Source: Dehalococcoidia bacterium | GTDB taxonomy: Bacteria > Chloroflexota > Dehalococcoidia > Dehalococcoidales > Fen-1064 | NCBI GenBank assembly: GCA_011170375.1 | Contig: DUEV01000005.1 | Location: forward strand, 168,231-232,230 | Direction of reading: 5' to 3' | Length of the DNA stretch: 64,000 nucleotides | The notes under the pieces: model-generated | Seen by the model: the letters and a program-made list of their open reading frames with translations, nothing else | Databases searched by the model: none | Told to the model about the DNA's origin: nothing | Shown here: positions 41,974 through 50,728 of the stretch, piece by piece | Numbering within the stretch: the stretch's first letter is position 1 | Layout: every line of letters starts with the position of its first letter | Made by a program: the position numbers and the translations under genes

Positions 41974-42860
41974 TGCCTCGCGGTAGAGGTCATCTGGAAA
42001 CACCCTCACTCCTGACCGAGACAAGGCAGCTGCTGCGTCGTTATGGCCTCCATGCCAGGAAAAAGCTGGGACAGCACTTCCTCATTGACCGTGAGGTGCT
42101 GGAGACCGTTATGGGTGCTGCTGGGCTAACTTCCGGTGATATTGTTATCGAGGTTGGCCCCGGCCTTGGTGTCCTTACCAGGGAGCTGGCCGGGCAGGCT
42201 GGCCGGGTTATTACTGTTGAGCTTGATGACCGACTGGCTGCCGCTTTGAAAGAGGCCCTGTCTTCATTACATAATGTCACAGTAGTCAATGAAGATATAC
42301 TAAAACTCGACCCGGCAGTCCTGCTTAAAGAGTCAGGTAGTCAAGGTAAATATAAGGTCGTGGCCAATTTGCCCTACTATATCACCTCGCCGGTGATGCG
42401 ACATTTCCTCGAGGCATCAGTCAGACCGCAGACCATGGTCGTCATGGTGCAGAGGGAGGTTGCTGAGGCTATCGCCGCTCAACCTGGCCGGATGAGTCTC
42501 CTTAGTGTTAGTGTGCAGTTTTACGGGCAGCCAACAATAGTCGGACATGTACCGGCTGAGTCGTTTTATCCGGTGCCGGAGGTCGATTCGGCGGTGCTCA
42601 AGATAGACATCTACCCTGAGCCGAAGGTGATGATTGGCGACGTGGATGACTTCTTTGGAGTTGTGCGTGCTGGGTTCAGCGCTGCCCGCAAGCAACTGTT
42701 AAACTCACTGGCACAGGGGTTAGGGTTATCCCGAGATGAGGTACTACCCTTGCTGGCGAAGGCGGGTATCGAGTCGAGGCGGCGAGCTGAGACCCTGTCG
42801 CTTGAGGAGTGGGCAGGGCTTTGGGAAGCGTTTACCGAAGCCGGGGGAGCAAAATGCTGA
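41973..42860 (+). CDS. rsmA: 16S rRNA (adenine1518/1519-N6,N6)-dimethyltransferase RsmA (KsgA)
   Basis: RsmA dimethylates two adjacent adenines in the 3'-terminal helix of 16S rRNA during 30S maturation. The 295-aa product has RKKLGQHFLIDREVLETVMG near residue 28, motif I IVIEVGPGLGVLTRELAGQA near residue 55, the catalytic YKVVANLPYYITSPVMRHFL near residue 128, and a conserved C-terminal ARKQLLNSLAQGL. Length is normal. It overlaps the upstream GNAT gene by one base and the downstream ispE by 7 nt, so GNAT-rsmA-ispE is translationally coupled. The rsmA-ispE pairing is common in bacteria. Confidence 0.97.
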   Translation: MPRGRGHLETPSLLTETRQLLRRYGLHARKKLGQHFLIDREVLETVMGAAGLTSGDIVIEVGPGLGVLTRELAGQAGRVITVELDDRLAAALKEALSSLHNVTVVNEDILKLDPAVLLKESGSQGKYKVVANLPYYITSPVMRHFLEASVRPQTMVVMVQREVAEAIAAQPGRMSLLSVSVQFYGQPTIVGHVPAESFYPVPEVDSAVLKIDIYPEPKVMIGDVDDFFGVVRAGFSAARKQLLNSLAQGLGLSRDEVLPLLAKAGIESRRRAETLSLEEWAGLWEAFTEAGGAKC

Positions 42861-43720
42861 CAATTCATGCACCGGCCAAGCTGAATCTGACATTAGAGGT
42901 ACTGGGCAAAGGGGCTGACGGCTACCACGAAATTCGTAGCGTTGTCCAGGCAATAGACATGTGCGACACTCTTCGTTTTCAGGAGAATAGCCAGACCGTG
43001 TTCCTCTCCAGTATGCCGGGGTGGATAGTGGAGGAAAGCCTGGTATCAAAGGCAACCACTCTCCTGAGAGATGTCACCGGATGCATCACCGGGGCAAGTA
43101 TCGAGGTCGACAAACGTATTCCCCTGCTTTCCGGCCTTGGTGGTGACAGCAGTGATGCCGCTGCTGTTCTGCTCGGATTAAATCGGCTATGGGAGTTGGA
43201 TCTGTCTCAGGAAAAACTGCTCGGCCTGGCTCCGGAATTGGGTTCGGACGTAGCCTTTTTCCTCCACGGCGGCACTGCCCTGATGGAGGGCAGGGGTGAT
43301 GTCGTAATCCCATTGCCTCCCCTGTCGGAGACCTGGATTGTTCTGGCAGTACCGGCAGTCCCCCGTGAGCCAGGGAAAACAGCACGGGCTTATGCCGGAT
43401 TGAAGGAGAGCGACTATACCGACGGCCGGTACGCCAATAGAGTGACGGATGTACTCAGGACTGGTGGCAGACTAGAACCTGCAATGCTGTTCAACGTCTT
43501 TGAACGCACTATTTTCAATAGTCATCCGGGGATATCCGAGTGCCGACAAAAGATGATGACGGCCGATGCCGATAACATCCACCTGGCCGGCTCAGGACCT
43601 GCCCTGTTTACCCTGGCAGGTGATGGGGCAATGGCTGAGGGGTTGTATAGTCGTTTACGGCAACAGGGCATGGAGATCTATCTGGTAAAAACGCTGGCCA
43701 CACGAGATCAACTAGACTAA
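42854..43720 (+). CDS. ispE: 4-diphosphocytidyl-2-C-methyl-D-erythritol kinase IspE
   Basis: IspE phosphorylates CDP-methylerythritol in the MEP pathway for isoprenoids. The 288-aa GHMP-kinase product shows HAPAKLNLTLEVLGKGADGY at the N-terminus, the glycine-rich motif PLLSGLGGDSSDAAAVLLGL near residue 89, and GSDVAFFLHGGTALMEGRGD near residue 130 with the catalytic aspartate. The ATG at 42854 overlaps the rsmA stop; the track start at 42809 is inside rsmA. Length agrees with the family (about 280-290 aa). Confidence 0.96.
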   Translation: MLTIHAPAKLNLTLEVLGKGADGYHEIRSVVQAIDMCDTLRFQENSQTVFLSSMPGWIVEESLVSKATTLLRDVTGCITGASIEVDKRIPLLSGLGGDSSDAAAVLLGLNRLWELDLSQEKLLGLAPELGSDVAFFLHGGTALMEGRGDVVIPLPPLSETWIVLAVPAVPREPGKTARAYAGLKESDYTDGRYANRVTDVLRTGGRLEPAMLFNVFERTIFNSHPGISECRQKMMTADADNIHLAGSGPALFTLAGDGAMAEGLYSRLRQQGMEIYLVKTLATRDQLD

Positions 43721-43773
43721 ACTAACCAGACCTATTATGATGATAGTAAAGAGTAGGTGTAGGAGGGGATAAT

Positions 43774-44277
43774 ATGACCGGAACAGATGATAACCTGCAG
43801 GAGGCCTTTGCCGGAGAGAGCCAGGCCAACCGACGCTATACATTCTTCGCTGACAAAGCCGATAAGGAAGGCTATCCCCAGATAGCCAGACTGTTTCGGG
43901 CAGCCGCCGAGGCGGAAACGGTACACGCCCGCAATCATTTTAACGCCATGGATGGCGTTGGCTCTACCAAGGCCAATCTGAATGCCGGGATTATCGGGGA
44001 GCATCAGGAGTTTACGGGGATGTATCCCCAATTTATTGAACAGGCTAGGGTTGACCAGTACCAGCGGGCTGAGGTCTCGTTCGACTGGGCAAACAAGGTA
44101 GAGGAGATTCACCACGACCTGTTTCAGGCAGCGTTGAAAGCTCTGGATTCCGACGAGACGATGAAGGACGAGCCTTATTTCGTCTGCCAGAGCTGCGGGA
44201 ATACCGTGGAAGGTGAAGCCCCGGAGACGTGCCCTATCTGCGGTGCACCGAGAAGTGCTTTCAAGCGGGTGGACTAA
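43774..44277 (+). CDS. rbr: Rubrerythrin
   Basis: Rubrerythrin detoxifies hydrogen peroxide and protects anaerobes from oxygen. The 167-aa product has a di-iron four-helix domain (NLQEAFAGESQANRRYTFFA near residue 6, AAAEAETVHARNHFNAMDGV near residue 45, and a third helix with glutamates in WANKVEEIHHDLFQAALK near residue 108). It ends with a rubredoxin-like domain, VCQSCGNTVEGEAPETCPIC, whose four cysteines bind iron. AGGAGGGG lies upstream of the ATG. The gene stands alone after ispE and is convergent to the lipoprotein gene. It is an indicator of an anaerobic or microaerophilic host. Confidence 0.96.
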   Translation: MTGTDDNLQEAFAGESQANRRYTFFADKADKEGYPQIARLFRAAAEAETVHARNHFNAMDGVGSTKANLNAGIIGEHQEFTGMYPQFIEQARVDQYQRAEVSFDWANKVEEIHHDLFQAALKALDSDETMKDEPYFVCQSCGNTVEGEAPETCPICGAPRSAFKRVD

Positions 44278-44315
44278 GAATTAAGGTCAACTGATCCAAG
44301 TGGTCTTTTGCTGGT

Positions 44316-45047
44316 CTACTCCAGTTGCCCGTGCCCGTGAGTGAACAAATACTCTTCTACCACGACCCTTGCGGCGTCCTCAGTGAGGACTTTGGTCTGC
44401 TCCAGAAGCTCATCAATTTCCTCTTCGGGGACAAGTATTATCCCCAGGTGGCGTATCGGTGCGCTCGAAAGTGAAGCCAGCAGGCCTCCTATCACGGGAA
44501 TACGCTTCGTCCTTGCTATTTGCTCCAGTCGGGTGAGTACGTAATCGGCATTCACACCAATCCGCCGGTCGATCGGGCGGAACTCGTAGACCTCCTCATT
44601 TCCTGAAACAGGGAAGGTGAGTGTCAGCTTGAAGTCCTCGATATCACCTTCACTTTCATCATCACTACCATCGCCACAGGGTACAGAATAGACAATATAG
44701 CCTGTCTTAGTCTCGCCGGCAGACAACTCTGTTGTCCATATCTGGTCGGCGAGCGAGTCAAGCATGGTGGGCTCATATGTCTCGTCGTCGGCTTCGAGCT
44801 TGAGCTGGTCCGTCCATTGGCGCTGGGAATCCTGCTGGTTGAGCAGGTTCTCAACTGTGTACTTGATAACGAGAAAGACCTCACCCTCAGGTGGGGTATC
44901 CGACTCTATCTGGTCTGTCAGTTGCGTGATGTCAAGTAGGAACGCGTGAGCCTCGTCACTGGTACGGTCACCGTGCGCCAGCCCCGAGGTACAGCCGGTT
45001 AGGGCCGCAAGCATGATGAGCAGAGCCACTAAAAGTATACGTTTCAT
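44316..45047 (-). CDS. Putative lipoprotein with DUF4352-like region
   Basis: The 243-aa product has a signal, MKRILLVALLIMLAALTGCT, with a lipobox LTGC, so it is probably an outer-face lipoprotein. The mature part has EGEVFLVIKYTVENLLNQQD near residue 57, reminiscent of DUF4352-like immunoglobulin-fold domains, then an acidic insertion (DGSDDESEGDIEDF). The C-terminal 90 residues are helical and end in HGHGQLE. No catalytic motif is recognised. It lies 10 nt downstream of the GNAT gene on the same strand and may be co-transcribed with it. Confidence 0.65.
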   Translation of the reverse strand: MKRILLVALLIMLAALTGCTSGLAHGDRTSDEAHAFLLDITQLTDQIESDTPPEGEVFLVIKYTVENLLNQQDSQRQWTDQLKLEADDETYEPTMLDSLADQIWTTELSAGETKTGYIVYSVPCGDGSDDESEGDIEDFKLTLTFPVSGNEEVYEFRPIDRRIGVNADYVLTRLEQIARTKRIPVIGGLLASLSSAPIRHLGIILVPEEEIDELLEQTKVLTEDAARVVVEEYLFTHGHGQLE

Positions 45048-45057
45048 ATTGCCTTTC

Positions 45058-45459
45058 TCAGTCCTTGAGTTTAATCAGACCTGCGGTAGTATTCTTGAAG
45101 CCACATTTTTCATAGAATTCACTTAGATATGCCTCATAATCGACGTGCATCCATTCCAGCCCGGCTTCACGCGCTAGGTTTTCTGCCCTGCGGACAAGCT
45201 CCAGGCCAATCCCTTGGCGCTGCATATCTTGGTGGACGGTGGTGTCCAGCAGGAAAGCGTGCTGTCCGCCGTCCCAGGCGACATTAACAAAGCCAACCAG
45301 CCGGTTACGCTGGTAGGCACATACATAACCCAGGCTCCGCTTGAGGGTGGGAGTAAAATCCCACGTGTTGTGATTGAGCCAAGCGTTAGCGAACAGGTCA
45401 TTTAAATCTTGATTGGTAACCGGAGGACTAATCCGGTACTCGACATGTGGTTCTACCAT
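45058..45459 (-). CDS. GNAT-family N-acetyltransferase
   Basis: The product (133 aa from the ATG at 45459) has YRNR-like core segments, VGFVNVAWDGGQHAFLLDTT near residue 53, the acetyl-CoA loop QDMQRQGIGLELVRRAENLA near residue 75, and a C-terminal YLSEFYEKCGFKNTTAGLIK. The track start at 45558 overlaps the tRNA nucleotidyltransferase gene and adds a non-conserved leader, so I prefer the ATG at 45459, although its ribosome site is weak. It is short for a GNAT (most have 140-160 aa) but complete in its motifs. Substrate unknown. Confidence 0.82.
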   Translation of the reverse strand: MVEPHVEYRISPPVTNQDLNDLFANAWLNHNTWDFTPTLKRSLGYVCAYQRNRLVGFVNVAWDGGQHAFLLDTTVHQDMQRQGIGLELVRRAENLAREAGLEWMHVDYEAYLSEFYEKCGFKNTTAGLIKLKD

Positions 45460-45514
45460 TGCTTTTTGACTTTTCACTAAAGAAATCGTATTTGTCCTGA
45501 CGCCGATTGTCAAG

Positions 45515-46774
45515 TCAGGTGTCCTTCCGCAGCCATTCCCTGACCAGCTTTTCCTCACCTGCCCGGTTGGTCACTTCTCCATCCATTCTGGCAGCTCGCA
45601 GTCGGGTCAGGATGTCGCTGATGCGAGGACCGGGCGCGAGCCCCGTGCTTTTTAGGTCTTCACCGGTCAGGGCTGGTTTGATATAGCGGAGTCGCGCGAG
45701 GTACTGACGGATGTTGCGGCTGGTCTCCGGGGAGTCGACTGCCAGTGAAACCGCTGTAATTGCTGCCGGCGAATAGCTGTGGAGTAGGTCGTAGATGTGG
45801 CTTGGTTTGATGTCGGGAGCAGCCAGCGATGCTATCTCGGATTTCAGCTCACAGGTACCCCGTAGTGTCTGTGACAGTGACTTGGGTAACTTTAGGCGTG
45901 CTATCATCTGCTCTACCTGTTCAGCGGTCAGGGTGTAGGTCAGTAATGGTAGGTATAGGCTGGCTGGTGGTGGAGTGGGAGAGCTGACCTGACGGGCCTG
46001 CTCGAATCTCTCTGACAGCCAGTTGTTGCCCTTCAGGCCAGGCTGTAGTCTGGGCAGCACTTGCAACTCATCGGCTCGCAGGAAGACTTTTTCCGGGTAC
46101 GGCTCTCTCAGGATAAGCTCAAGTTCGTGCCGTATCCGGTCGCCACTGATGGTATCGAGCATGGCTATGTCCCGGTTGAGCAACTCCAGCGTTGCCGGCT
46201 CAAGCCGAAAGCCGAGCCGTTGCTCGTAGCGGAGGGCGCGCCAGATGCGAGTAGCGTCGTCAGCGAAGCTTTTGTCGTGGAGCACATGGATAAGGCCCTG
46301 TTCGAGGTCCTCCCGACCGCCGTAGGGGTCAATCAGGTCACCATAGCGGCCGGGGCTGAGTTGAACAGCCATGGCGTTAATGGTAAAGTCACGGCGGAAG
46401 AGGTCATCAGCTAATGAGCCGGGTTTCACTTTGGGCAGTGCGCCGGGTCGGTCATATGTCTCGGAGCGGATGGCGGCAAGGTCGATACGCCACTCCTTCC
46501 AGCGGAGGTTTGCCGTCTTGAATCGTGTGTGCACAGTGAGTCTTCCCTGGGTGGTGTTGGCCAGCAACTGTGCCGGAGCTATTGCGTCACCATCTACTGC
46601 CAGGTCGAGGTCAAAGGTCTCTCGTTCCAGCAGCAGGTCGCGGACGGCCCCACCGATGAGGTAAAGGTGTTGGTCTTGATGGGAAGCAATGGCCCCGATT
46701 GCCTCTATCAATCTCACCAGTTCTGCCGGCAGTCGCTCGTTAATCTTACCAGTTAGATTTATATTCTCGGACAT
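45515..46774 (-). CDS. CCA tRNA nucleotidyltransferase/poly(A) polymerase family protein (second paralogue)
   Basis: The 419-aa class II nucleotidyltransferase has LYLIGGAVRDLLLERETFDL with catalytic DLD near residue 50, RRDFTINAMAVQLSPGRYGD near residue 128, and DDATRIWRALRYEQRLGFRL near residue 172. GDRIRHELELILRE lies near residue 215. The C-terminal half is helical without an HD motif, unlike the paralogue at 23364. One of the two may be the A-adding and the other the CC-adding enzyme, as in some deep-branching bacteria; which is which cannot be told by eye. It is divergent from the MATE gene. Confidence 0.87.
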   Translation of the reverse strand: MSENINLTGKINERLPAELVRLIEAIGAIASHQDQHLYLIGGAVRDLLLERETFDLDLAVDGDAIAPAQLLANTTQGRLTVHTRFKTANLRWKEWRIDLAAIRSETYDRPGALPKVKPGSLADDLFRRDFTINAMAVQLSPGRYGDLIDPYGGREDLEQGLIHVLHDKSFADDATRIWRALRYEQRLGFRLEPATLELLNRDIAMLDTISGDRIRHELELILREPYPEKVFLRADELQVLPRLQPGLKGNNWLSERFEQARQVSSPTPPPASLYLPLLTYTLTAEQVEQMIARLKLPKSLSQTLRGTCELKSEIASLAAPDIKPSHIYDLLHSYSPAAITAVSLAVDSPETSRNIRQYLARLRYIKPALTGEDLKSTGLAPGPRISDILTRLRAARMDGEVTNRAGEEKLVREWLRKDT

Positions 46775-46838
46775 TTTCCCTTGATACGGATAAGTGCCGC
46801 CCGCATTATAACACAGGGCTCTGATGAGTTCATTTCAG

Positions 46839-46867
46839 TTGAATGTTGAGCATAAAGCTGGTATGAT
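46839..46867 (+). promoter_or_regulatory. Promoter of the MATE exporter gene
   Basis: TTGAAT, a 17-nt spacer and TATGAT lie 62 nt upstream of the ATG at 46929. Predicted start is near 46874, right before the hairpin at 46880. Divergent from the nucleotidyltransferase gene. Confidence 0.5.
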
Positions 46868-46879
46868 TTACCAAGCAAT

Positions 46880-46917
46880 GTCGGGTGACTCGGCAGGGTC
46901 ACCCGACAATTCTATTT
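46880..46917 (+). promoter_or_regulatory. Terminator-like stem-loop at the 5' end of the MATE transcript
   Basis: A perfect 10-bp inverted repeat, GTCGGGTGAC/GTCACCCGAC with an 8-nt loop, is followed by AATTCTATTT. It begins about 6 nt after the predicted transcription start and ends 12 nt before the coding region. It could be a leader attenuator, a 5' stability element, or a barrier between divergent genes. The T-run is weak. Confidence 0.6.
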
Positions 46918-46928
46918 AGTTGAGACAA

Positions 46929-48371
46929 ATGGAACCAGAGAAACAGGGTGAACTTCAAGAAACAACCGAGCGTCTGGGCACGGAGCGACTGGGCAAGTTG
47001 CTCCTACGGCTGGGCACGCCCAGCGTCATCTCTATGGTGACCATCTCCCTCTATCACCTGGCTGACACCTTCTGGCTGGGCCAGGTCAGCTACCAGGCTA
47101 TTGCTGCTGTAACGGTCACCTTCCCGTTTTACATACTGGTAATCTCCATTGGCGTTGGCACAGGCGTTGGTGCCAATGCTCTGGCCTCCCGGCGTTTTGG
47201 CGAGAGGGATATTGAGGCGACCAACCAAGTGGCCGGACAGGTATTCCCGCTGGTCGCCGTCTTTGGGGCACTGTTTGTCCTGACCAGCACCATCTTTGCC
47301 AGGTCAATCGCCGACCTCCTCGGTGCTGGGGAGGACATTATTGATATGGTGGCCGATTACCTGTTCTTCTTCGGTCTGGGAACACCCTTCATTCTCTTTC
47401 GGCTAATAACACGCAATGTATTCCAGGCTTCCGGAGATGCTGTGAAACCGATGATTTTCACCATCGTCGGTGCTGTCGCCAATGCTGCTCTGGACCCGTT
47501 TTTTATCTTCGGTTGGGGGCCGTTCCCGGAGATGGGGGTCGGCGGGGCTGCCTTGGCCACGTCTATTTCCGGTGGACTCGGTGCGTTACTCAGCTTTTAC
47601 TATTTGGTAGGGCGGAAATCCGTCTACCGGCTGAAGCTGCACCATCTCAAGCCTGATCTAGCAATCATTGCACAAATCTACCGTGTAGGTCTGCCGTCGA
47701 TTCTGATGCAACTGACGGAGACCATCATCTTCACGTTGTTCATGCGGATTGTCGGCGAGTTCGGGTCGGTGGCACAAGCCGCCCTGGGAATTGCGATACG
47801 CATTTCTGACTTCGCCTTCATGCCCATCATCGGGGTCGGGCATGGTCTGCTACCGATTGTCGGTTATTGTTTCGGGGCGCGTCTCTGGGAGCGGTTGTGG
47901 GCGGCTGTCAAACTGGCTTCTCTTGCCCTGGCCGTAATGCTGGGTGTTGCCACCGTGTTTCTGGAAATCTTCGCTCCACAGTTAATTTCCATTTTTAATG
48001 ATGACCCTGAGCTGCTTGAGATTGCCGTACCGGGTATGCGCATTTTCCTGTCTACCCTGATCCTGATTGGTCCGGCTATCATGTTTATTACTACCTTCCA
48101 GGGACTGTCTAAAGGCTGGACGGCCATCTTCCTTTCGTTGGCGCGCCAGCTGATATTTTTCGTCCCAGCACTATACATCCTGCCGGATTTCCTGGGACTC
48201 GATGGTGTCTGGTTGTCTATTCCGATATCGGATGGCTCTGGTGCTATTGTCGCTGGACTTTGGCTTTACCGCGAATATCGCCACCAGAAGCGCAGTGGTA
48301 TCTGGGAAGCACCGCCGGTCGTGGAGACTATCCCTGAGTCTGTCCCCCGGGGCCGGGCCACCCTTGATTGA
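46929..48371 (+). CDS. MATE-family multidrug/organic cation exporter
   Basis: The 480-aa membrane protein has about 12 transmembrane helices in two MatE repeats. Typical elements are LGKLLLRLGTPSVISMVTIS near residue 20, VGTGVGANALASRRFGERDI near residue 80, and FQASGDAVKPMIFTIVGAVA near residue 160. MATE proteins export drugs or metabolites using Na+ or H+ gradients. The track start at 46920 is a TTG; an ATG at 46929 (MEPEKQGELQ) is more natural, but no clear Shine-Dalgarno precedes either. The leader carries a strong stem-loop. An ABC-2 exporter pair follows. Confidence 0.93.
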   Translation: MEPEKQGELQETTERLGTERLGKLLLRLGTPSVISMVTISLYHLADTFWLGQVSYQAIAAVTVTFPFYILVISIGVGTGVGANALASRRFGERDIEATNQVAGQVFPLVAVFGALFVLTSTIFARSIADLLGAGEDIIDMVADYLFFFGLGTPFILFRLITRNVFQASGDAVKPMIFTIVGAVANAALDPFFIFGWGPFPEMGVGGAALATSISGGLGALLSFYYLVGRKSVYRLKLHHLKPDLAIIAQIYRVGLPSILMQLTETIIFTLFMRIVGEFGSVAQAALGIAIRISDFAFMPIIGVGHGLLPIVGYCFGARLWERLWAAVKLASLALAVMLGVATVFLEIFAPQLISIFNDDPELLEIAVPGMRIFLSTLILIGPAIMFITTFQGLSKGWTAIFLSLARQLIFFVPALYILPDFLGLDGVWLSIPISDGSGAIVAGLWLYREYRHQKRSGIWEAPPVVETIPESVPRGRATLD

Positions 48372-48441
48372 CGGCGGATACTTAATCAGGTAGCATTAGG
48401 CCTGATGTAATCCGGCGGACACACTTCACGGAAACCGGCAT

Positions 48442-49365
48442 ATGGCTATTATCGTTACCAGTAATCTATCCAAGAAATTCAAAGACCTGCTGGCGGTTGA
48501 TAACGTCAGCCTTGAGGTCGAGGAGGGAGAGTGCTTTGGCCTGCTCGGCCCGAACGGTGCGGGCAAGACCTCCCTCATCCGCATGATAACCGCTGTTTCT
48601 CCACCGCTCAGCGGTAGTATTGAGGTAGCTGGCATGGATCTGGCGAGTCACCCGCGTCAGGTCAAGGCTATCCTGGGGATAGTGCCGCAGATAGACAACC
48701 TGGACGAAGACCTGACGGTGCTCCAGAACCTGACCACCTTTGCCCGCTACTTTGGCATTCCTAAGACGGTTGCTCACACTCGTGGCTGTGAGCTGTTGCA
48801 ACTGTTTCATTTGGAGGAAAAGAGCAGTGGCCGTATCAAGGAGCTGTCCGGCGGCATGAGGCGTCTTCTCTTGATTGCCAGGGGGCTGGTCAACCAGCCC
48901 CGGATTGCTATTCTCGATGAACCGACCGTTGGTCTTGACCCGCAGACTAGGCATCTGGTATGGCAGCAATTGACCGAACTAAAGGAACAGGGGGTTACCC
49001 GGCTTCTGTGCACACAGAACATGGAGGAGGCAGCGGTTCTCTGTGACCGTGTGGCTGTTATGCACCGGGGGCGGATATTGAGCCTGGATAGCCCGCAGGT
49101 ACTCATCACCCGGCATGTTGGTGAAACGGTGCTGGAGGTAGCCGTTACCTCGGCGAACCGGGCAAAGGTTGTCCGGGAGCTCAGTACACACGGGATAGAC
49201 TTCCTGGACGTGGGTAATACTGTCAAGGTACTGGGTGTCAATCGTGAGCAATTACCGGCTACGCTCCTTGGTACCGCCGAGGAGTTGAGGTTAAGACCGG
49301 CGACACTGGAGGACGTGTTCTTCCGCCTGACCGGGAAGACTTTGGAGGAGGATGAAGAGGAATGA
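48442..49365 (+). CDS. ABC transporter ATP-binding subunit (DrrA/NodI type)
   Basis: The 307-aa ATPase shows Walker A LLGPNGAGKTSLIRMITAVS near residue 34, signature KELSGGMRRLLLIARGLVNQ near residue 132, and Walker B PRIAILDEPTVGLDPQTRHL near residue 154. The C-terminal part (TVLEVAVTSANRAKVVRELS and LRLRPATLEDVFFRLTGKTL) is typical of DrrA/NodI-like exporters. It energises the ABC-2 permease encoded next, whose start overlaps its stop by 4 nt. The cargo is unknown; family members export drugs, lipids or saccharides. Confidence 0.94.
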   Translation: MAIIVTSNLSKKFKDLLAVDNVSLEVEEGECFGLLGPNGAGKTSLIRMITAVSPPLSGSIEVAGMDLASHPRQVKAILGIVPQIDNLDEDLTVLQNLTTFARYFGIPKTVAHTRGCELLQLFHLEEKSSGRIKELSGGMRRLLLIARGLVNQPRIAILDEPTVGLDPQTRHLVWQQLTELKEQGVTRLLCTQNMEEAAVLCDRVAVMHRGRILSLDSPQVLITRHVGETVLEVAVTSANRAKVVRELSTHGIDFLDVGNTVKVLGVNREQLPATLLGTAEELRLRPATLEDVFFRLTGKTLEEDEEE

Positions 49366-50126
49366 GGATGTTCTCTTGGCGCTCCTTCAGGATGTGGCAG
49401 CGTAACCGTGATGTCTTCTTGCGACTCTGGCACTCGGAGGCGCCGGGTACGATAGTCGAACCGCTTATTATTCTGGTGGCCATGGGTCTGGGTCTCGGTG
49501 CCTACGTTACTCTTACTGACAATCAGGACTATATCGAGTTCATCGTCCCTGGTATTGTCTGCAGCTATGCCATGTTCAGCGTTTTCGGCGAGTGCACCTA
49601 CGGTACCTTTTTCCGTATGGAGGAGCGTAAGACCTTCGACGCCATTATCGCTACCCCGCTGAATGTCGAGGATGTAATCGCTGGGGAGATATTCTGGGGG
49701 GCGACCCGCTCGTTGATGACCGGCAGTGTTATCCTGGTGGTAGCCCTCGCCTTTCAGCAGGTAGATTCATGGTGGACATTGTTGGTGCCGTTCCTCTCTT
49801 TTTATCACGGGGTGATGTTCGCTTCGATTGCCGTCTTCTTTACTTCAGTGGCGCCATCGTTTTATACTTTCAACCACGTTTTTACCCTATTTGTTACGCC
49901 GATGTTCTTTCTCAGCGGCGTCTTCTTCCCATTGTCGGATTTCCCTCAAGTGGTGCAGAACCTCAGCTGGATTGCCCCGTTGACACCGGTCGTTCACCTG
50001 ACCAGAGCTTTGTTCGAGGGTGAGTTCCACCTGATTCATTTGGTTGTAGCCGGTTACATACTGCTGGTAACAATTGTCTTTTTCGCACTGGCACTGTTCA
50101 TAATGCGACGGCGGCTCACCGTTTGA
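49362..50126 (+). CDS. ABC-2 type permease (NodJ/DrrB type)
   Basis: The 254-aa membrane protein has six hydrophobic segments and the ABC-2 signature region VFFTSVAPSFYTFNHVFTLF followed by VTPMFFLSGVFFPLSDFPQV near residue 180. FFRMEERKTFDAIIATPLNV near residue 85 is also typical of NodJ/DrrB permeases. It forms the membrane half of the exporter with the preceding ATPase. The ATGA overlap suggests translational coupling and 1:1 stoichiometry. Cargo unknown. Confidence 0.93.
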   Translation: MRMFSWRSFRMWQRNRDVFLRLWHSEAPGTIVEPLIILVAMGLGLGAYVTLTDNQDYIEFIVPGIVCSYAMFSVFGECTYGTFFRMEERKTFDAIIATPLNVEDVIAGEIFWGATRSLMTGSVILVVALAFQQVDSWWTLLVPFLSFYHGVMFASIAVFFTSVAPSFYTFNHVFTLFVTPMFFLSGVFFPLSDFPQVVQNLSWIAPLTPVVHLTRALFEGEFHLIHLVVAGYILLVTIVFFALALFIMRRRLTV

Positions 50127-50182
50127 TTGGGCCTTTTATTATCTTTGCTTTTTACTGGTTGGTTTCCCTATAATTGTGCCGT

Positions 50183-50725
50183 ATGAAACTGGTCGCAGTT
50201 GTTGGCATGGTCGGCTCTGGAAAATCGGAAGTATCCCGACTTTTTAAGGAGGCCGGCTTTACACGGATAAGGTTCGGCGATGTCACTGATGATGAGCTGA
50301 GGAAACGTGGCCAGGAGTTAAACGAGGAAAACGAGCGCCGTGTCCGTGAGTTGCTCCGGCAGGAGCGTGGCATGGCTGTCTATGCTGAACTGAACCTGCC
50401 CCGGATCGATGCCGCCCTGACGAGCTCGGATGTGGTGGTTGACGGACTTTACTCCTGGGAGGAGTATACTTTTTTAAAGGACCATTACGGTGATAGCCTG
50501 TGTCTGGTAGCCGTCTGGTCGTCCCCTGCGACACGCTATTCCCGGCTAGGTAGTAGACGCAATCGGCCACTGACACCAAAGGAGGCGGCCGGACGCGACC
50601 AGGTGGAGATTGAGAACCTGCACAAGGGTGGCCCAATCGCCGTCGCCGATTATCTCATCGTTAACGAGTCTTCTATGGAAGACCTGAGAAAGCAGACCGA
50701 ACAGACTATCGCCAGGATACGGTGA
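50183..50725 (+). CDS. P-loop NMP kinase-like protein (dephospho-CoA-kinase-like)
   Basis: The 180-aa product has a Walker A, LVAVVGMVGSGKSEVSRLFK at the N-terminus, and is similar in layout to dephospho-CoA kinase or UPF0200-type nucleotide kinases. TRIRFGDVTDDELRKRGQEL follows, then a mid-chain ALTSSDVVVDGLYSWEEYTF (substrate-lid region) and RLGSRRNRPLTPKEAAGRDQ. Known homologues have uncertain substrates; dephospho-CoA should not be assumed. The track begins at a TTG at 50174; the ATG at 50183 is preferred. It is followed 3 nt later by the dCMP deaminase gene, so nucleotide metabolism is a plausible context. Confidence 0.75.
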   Translation: MKLVAVVGMVGSGKSEVSRLFKEAGFTRIRFGDVTDDELRKRGQELNEENERRVRELLRQERGMAVYAELNLPRIDAALTSSDVVVDGLYSWEEYTFLKDHYGDSLCLVAVWSSPATRYSRLGSRRNRPLTPKEAAGRDQVEIENLHKGGPIAVADYLIVNESSMEDLRKQTEQTIARIR

Positions 50726-50728
50726 ACT

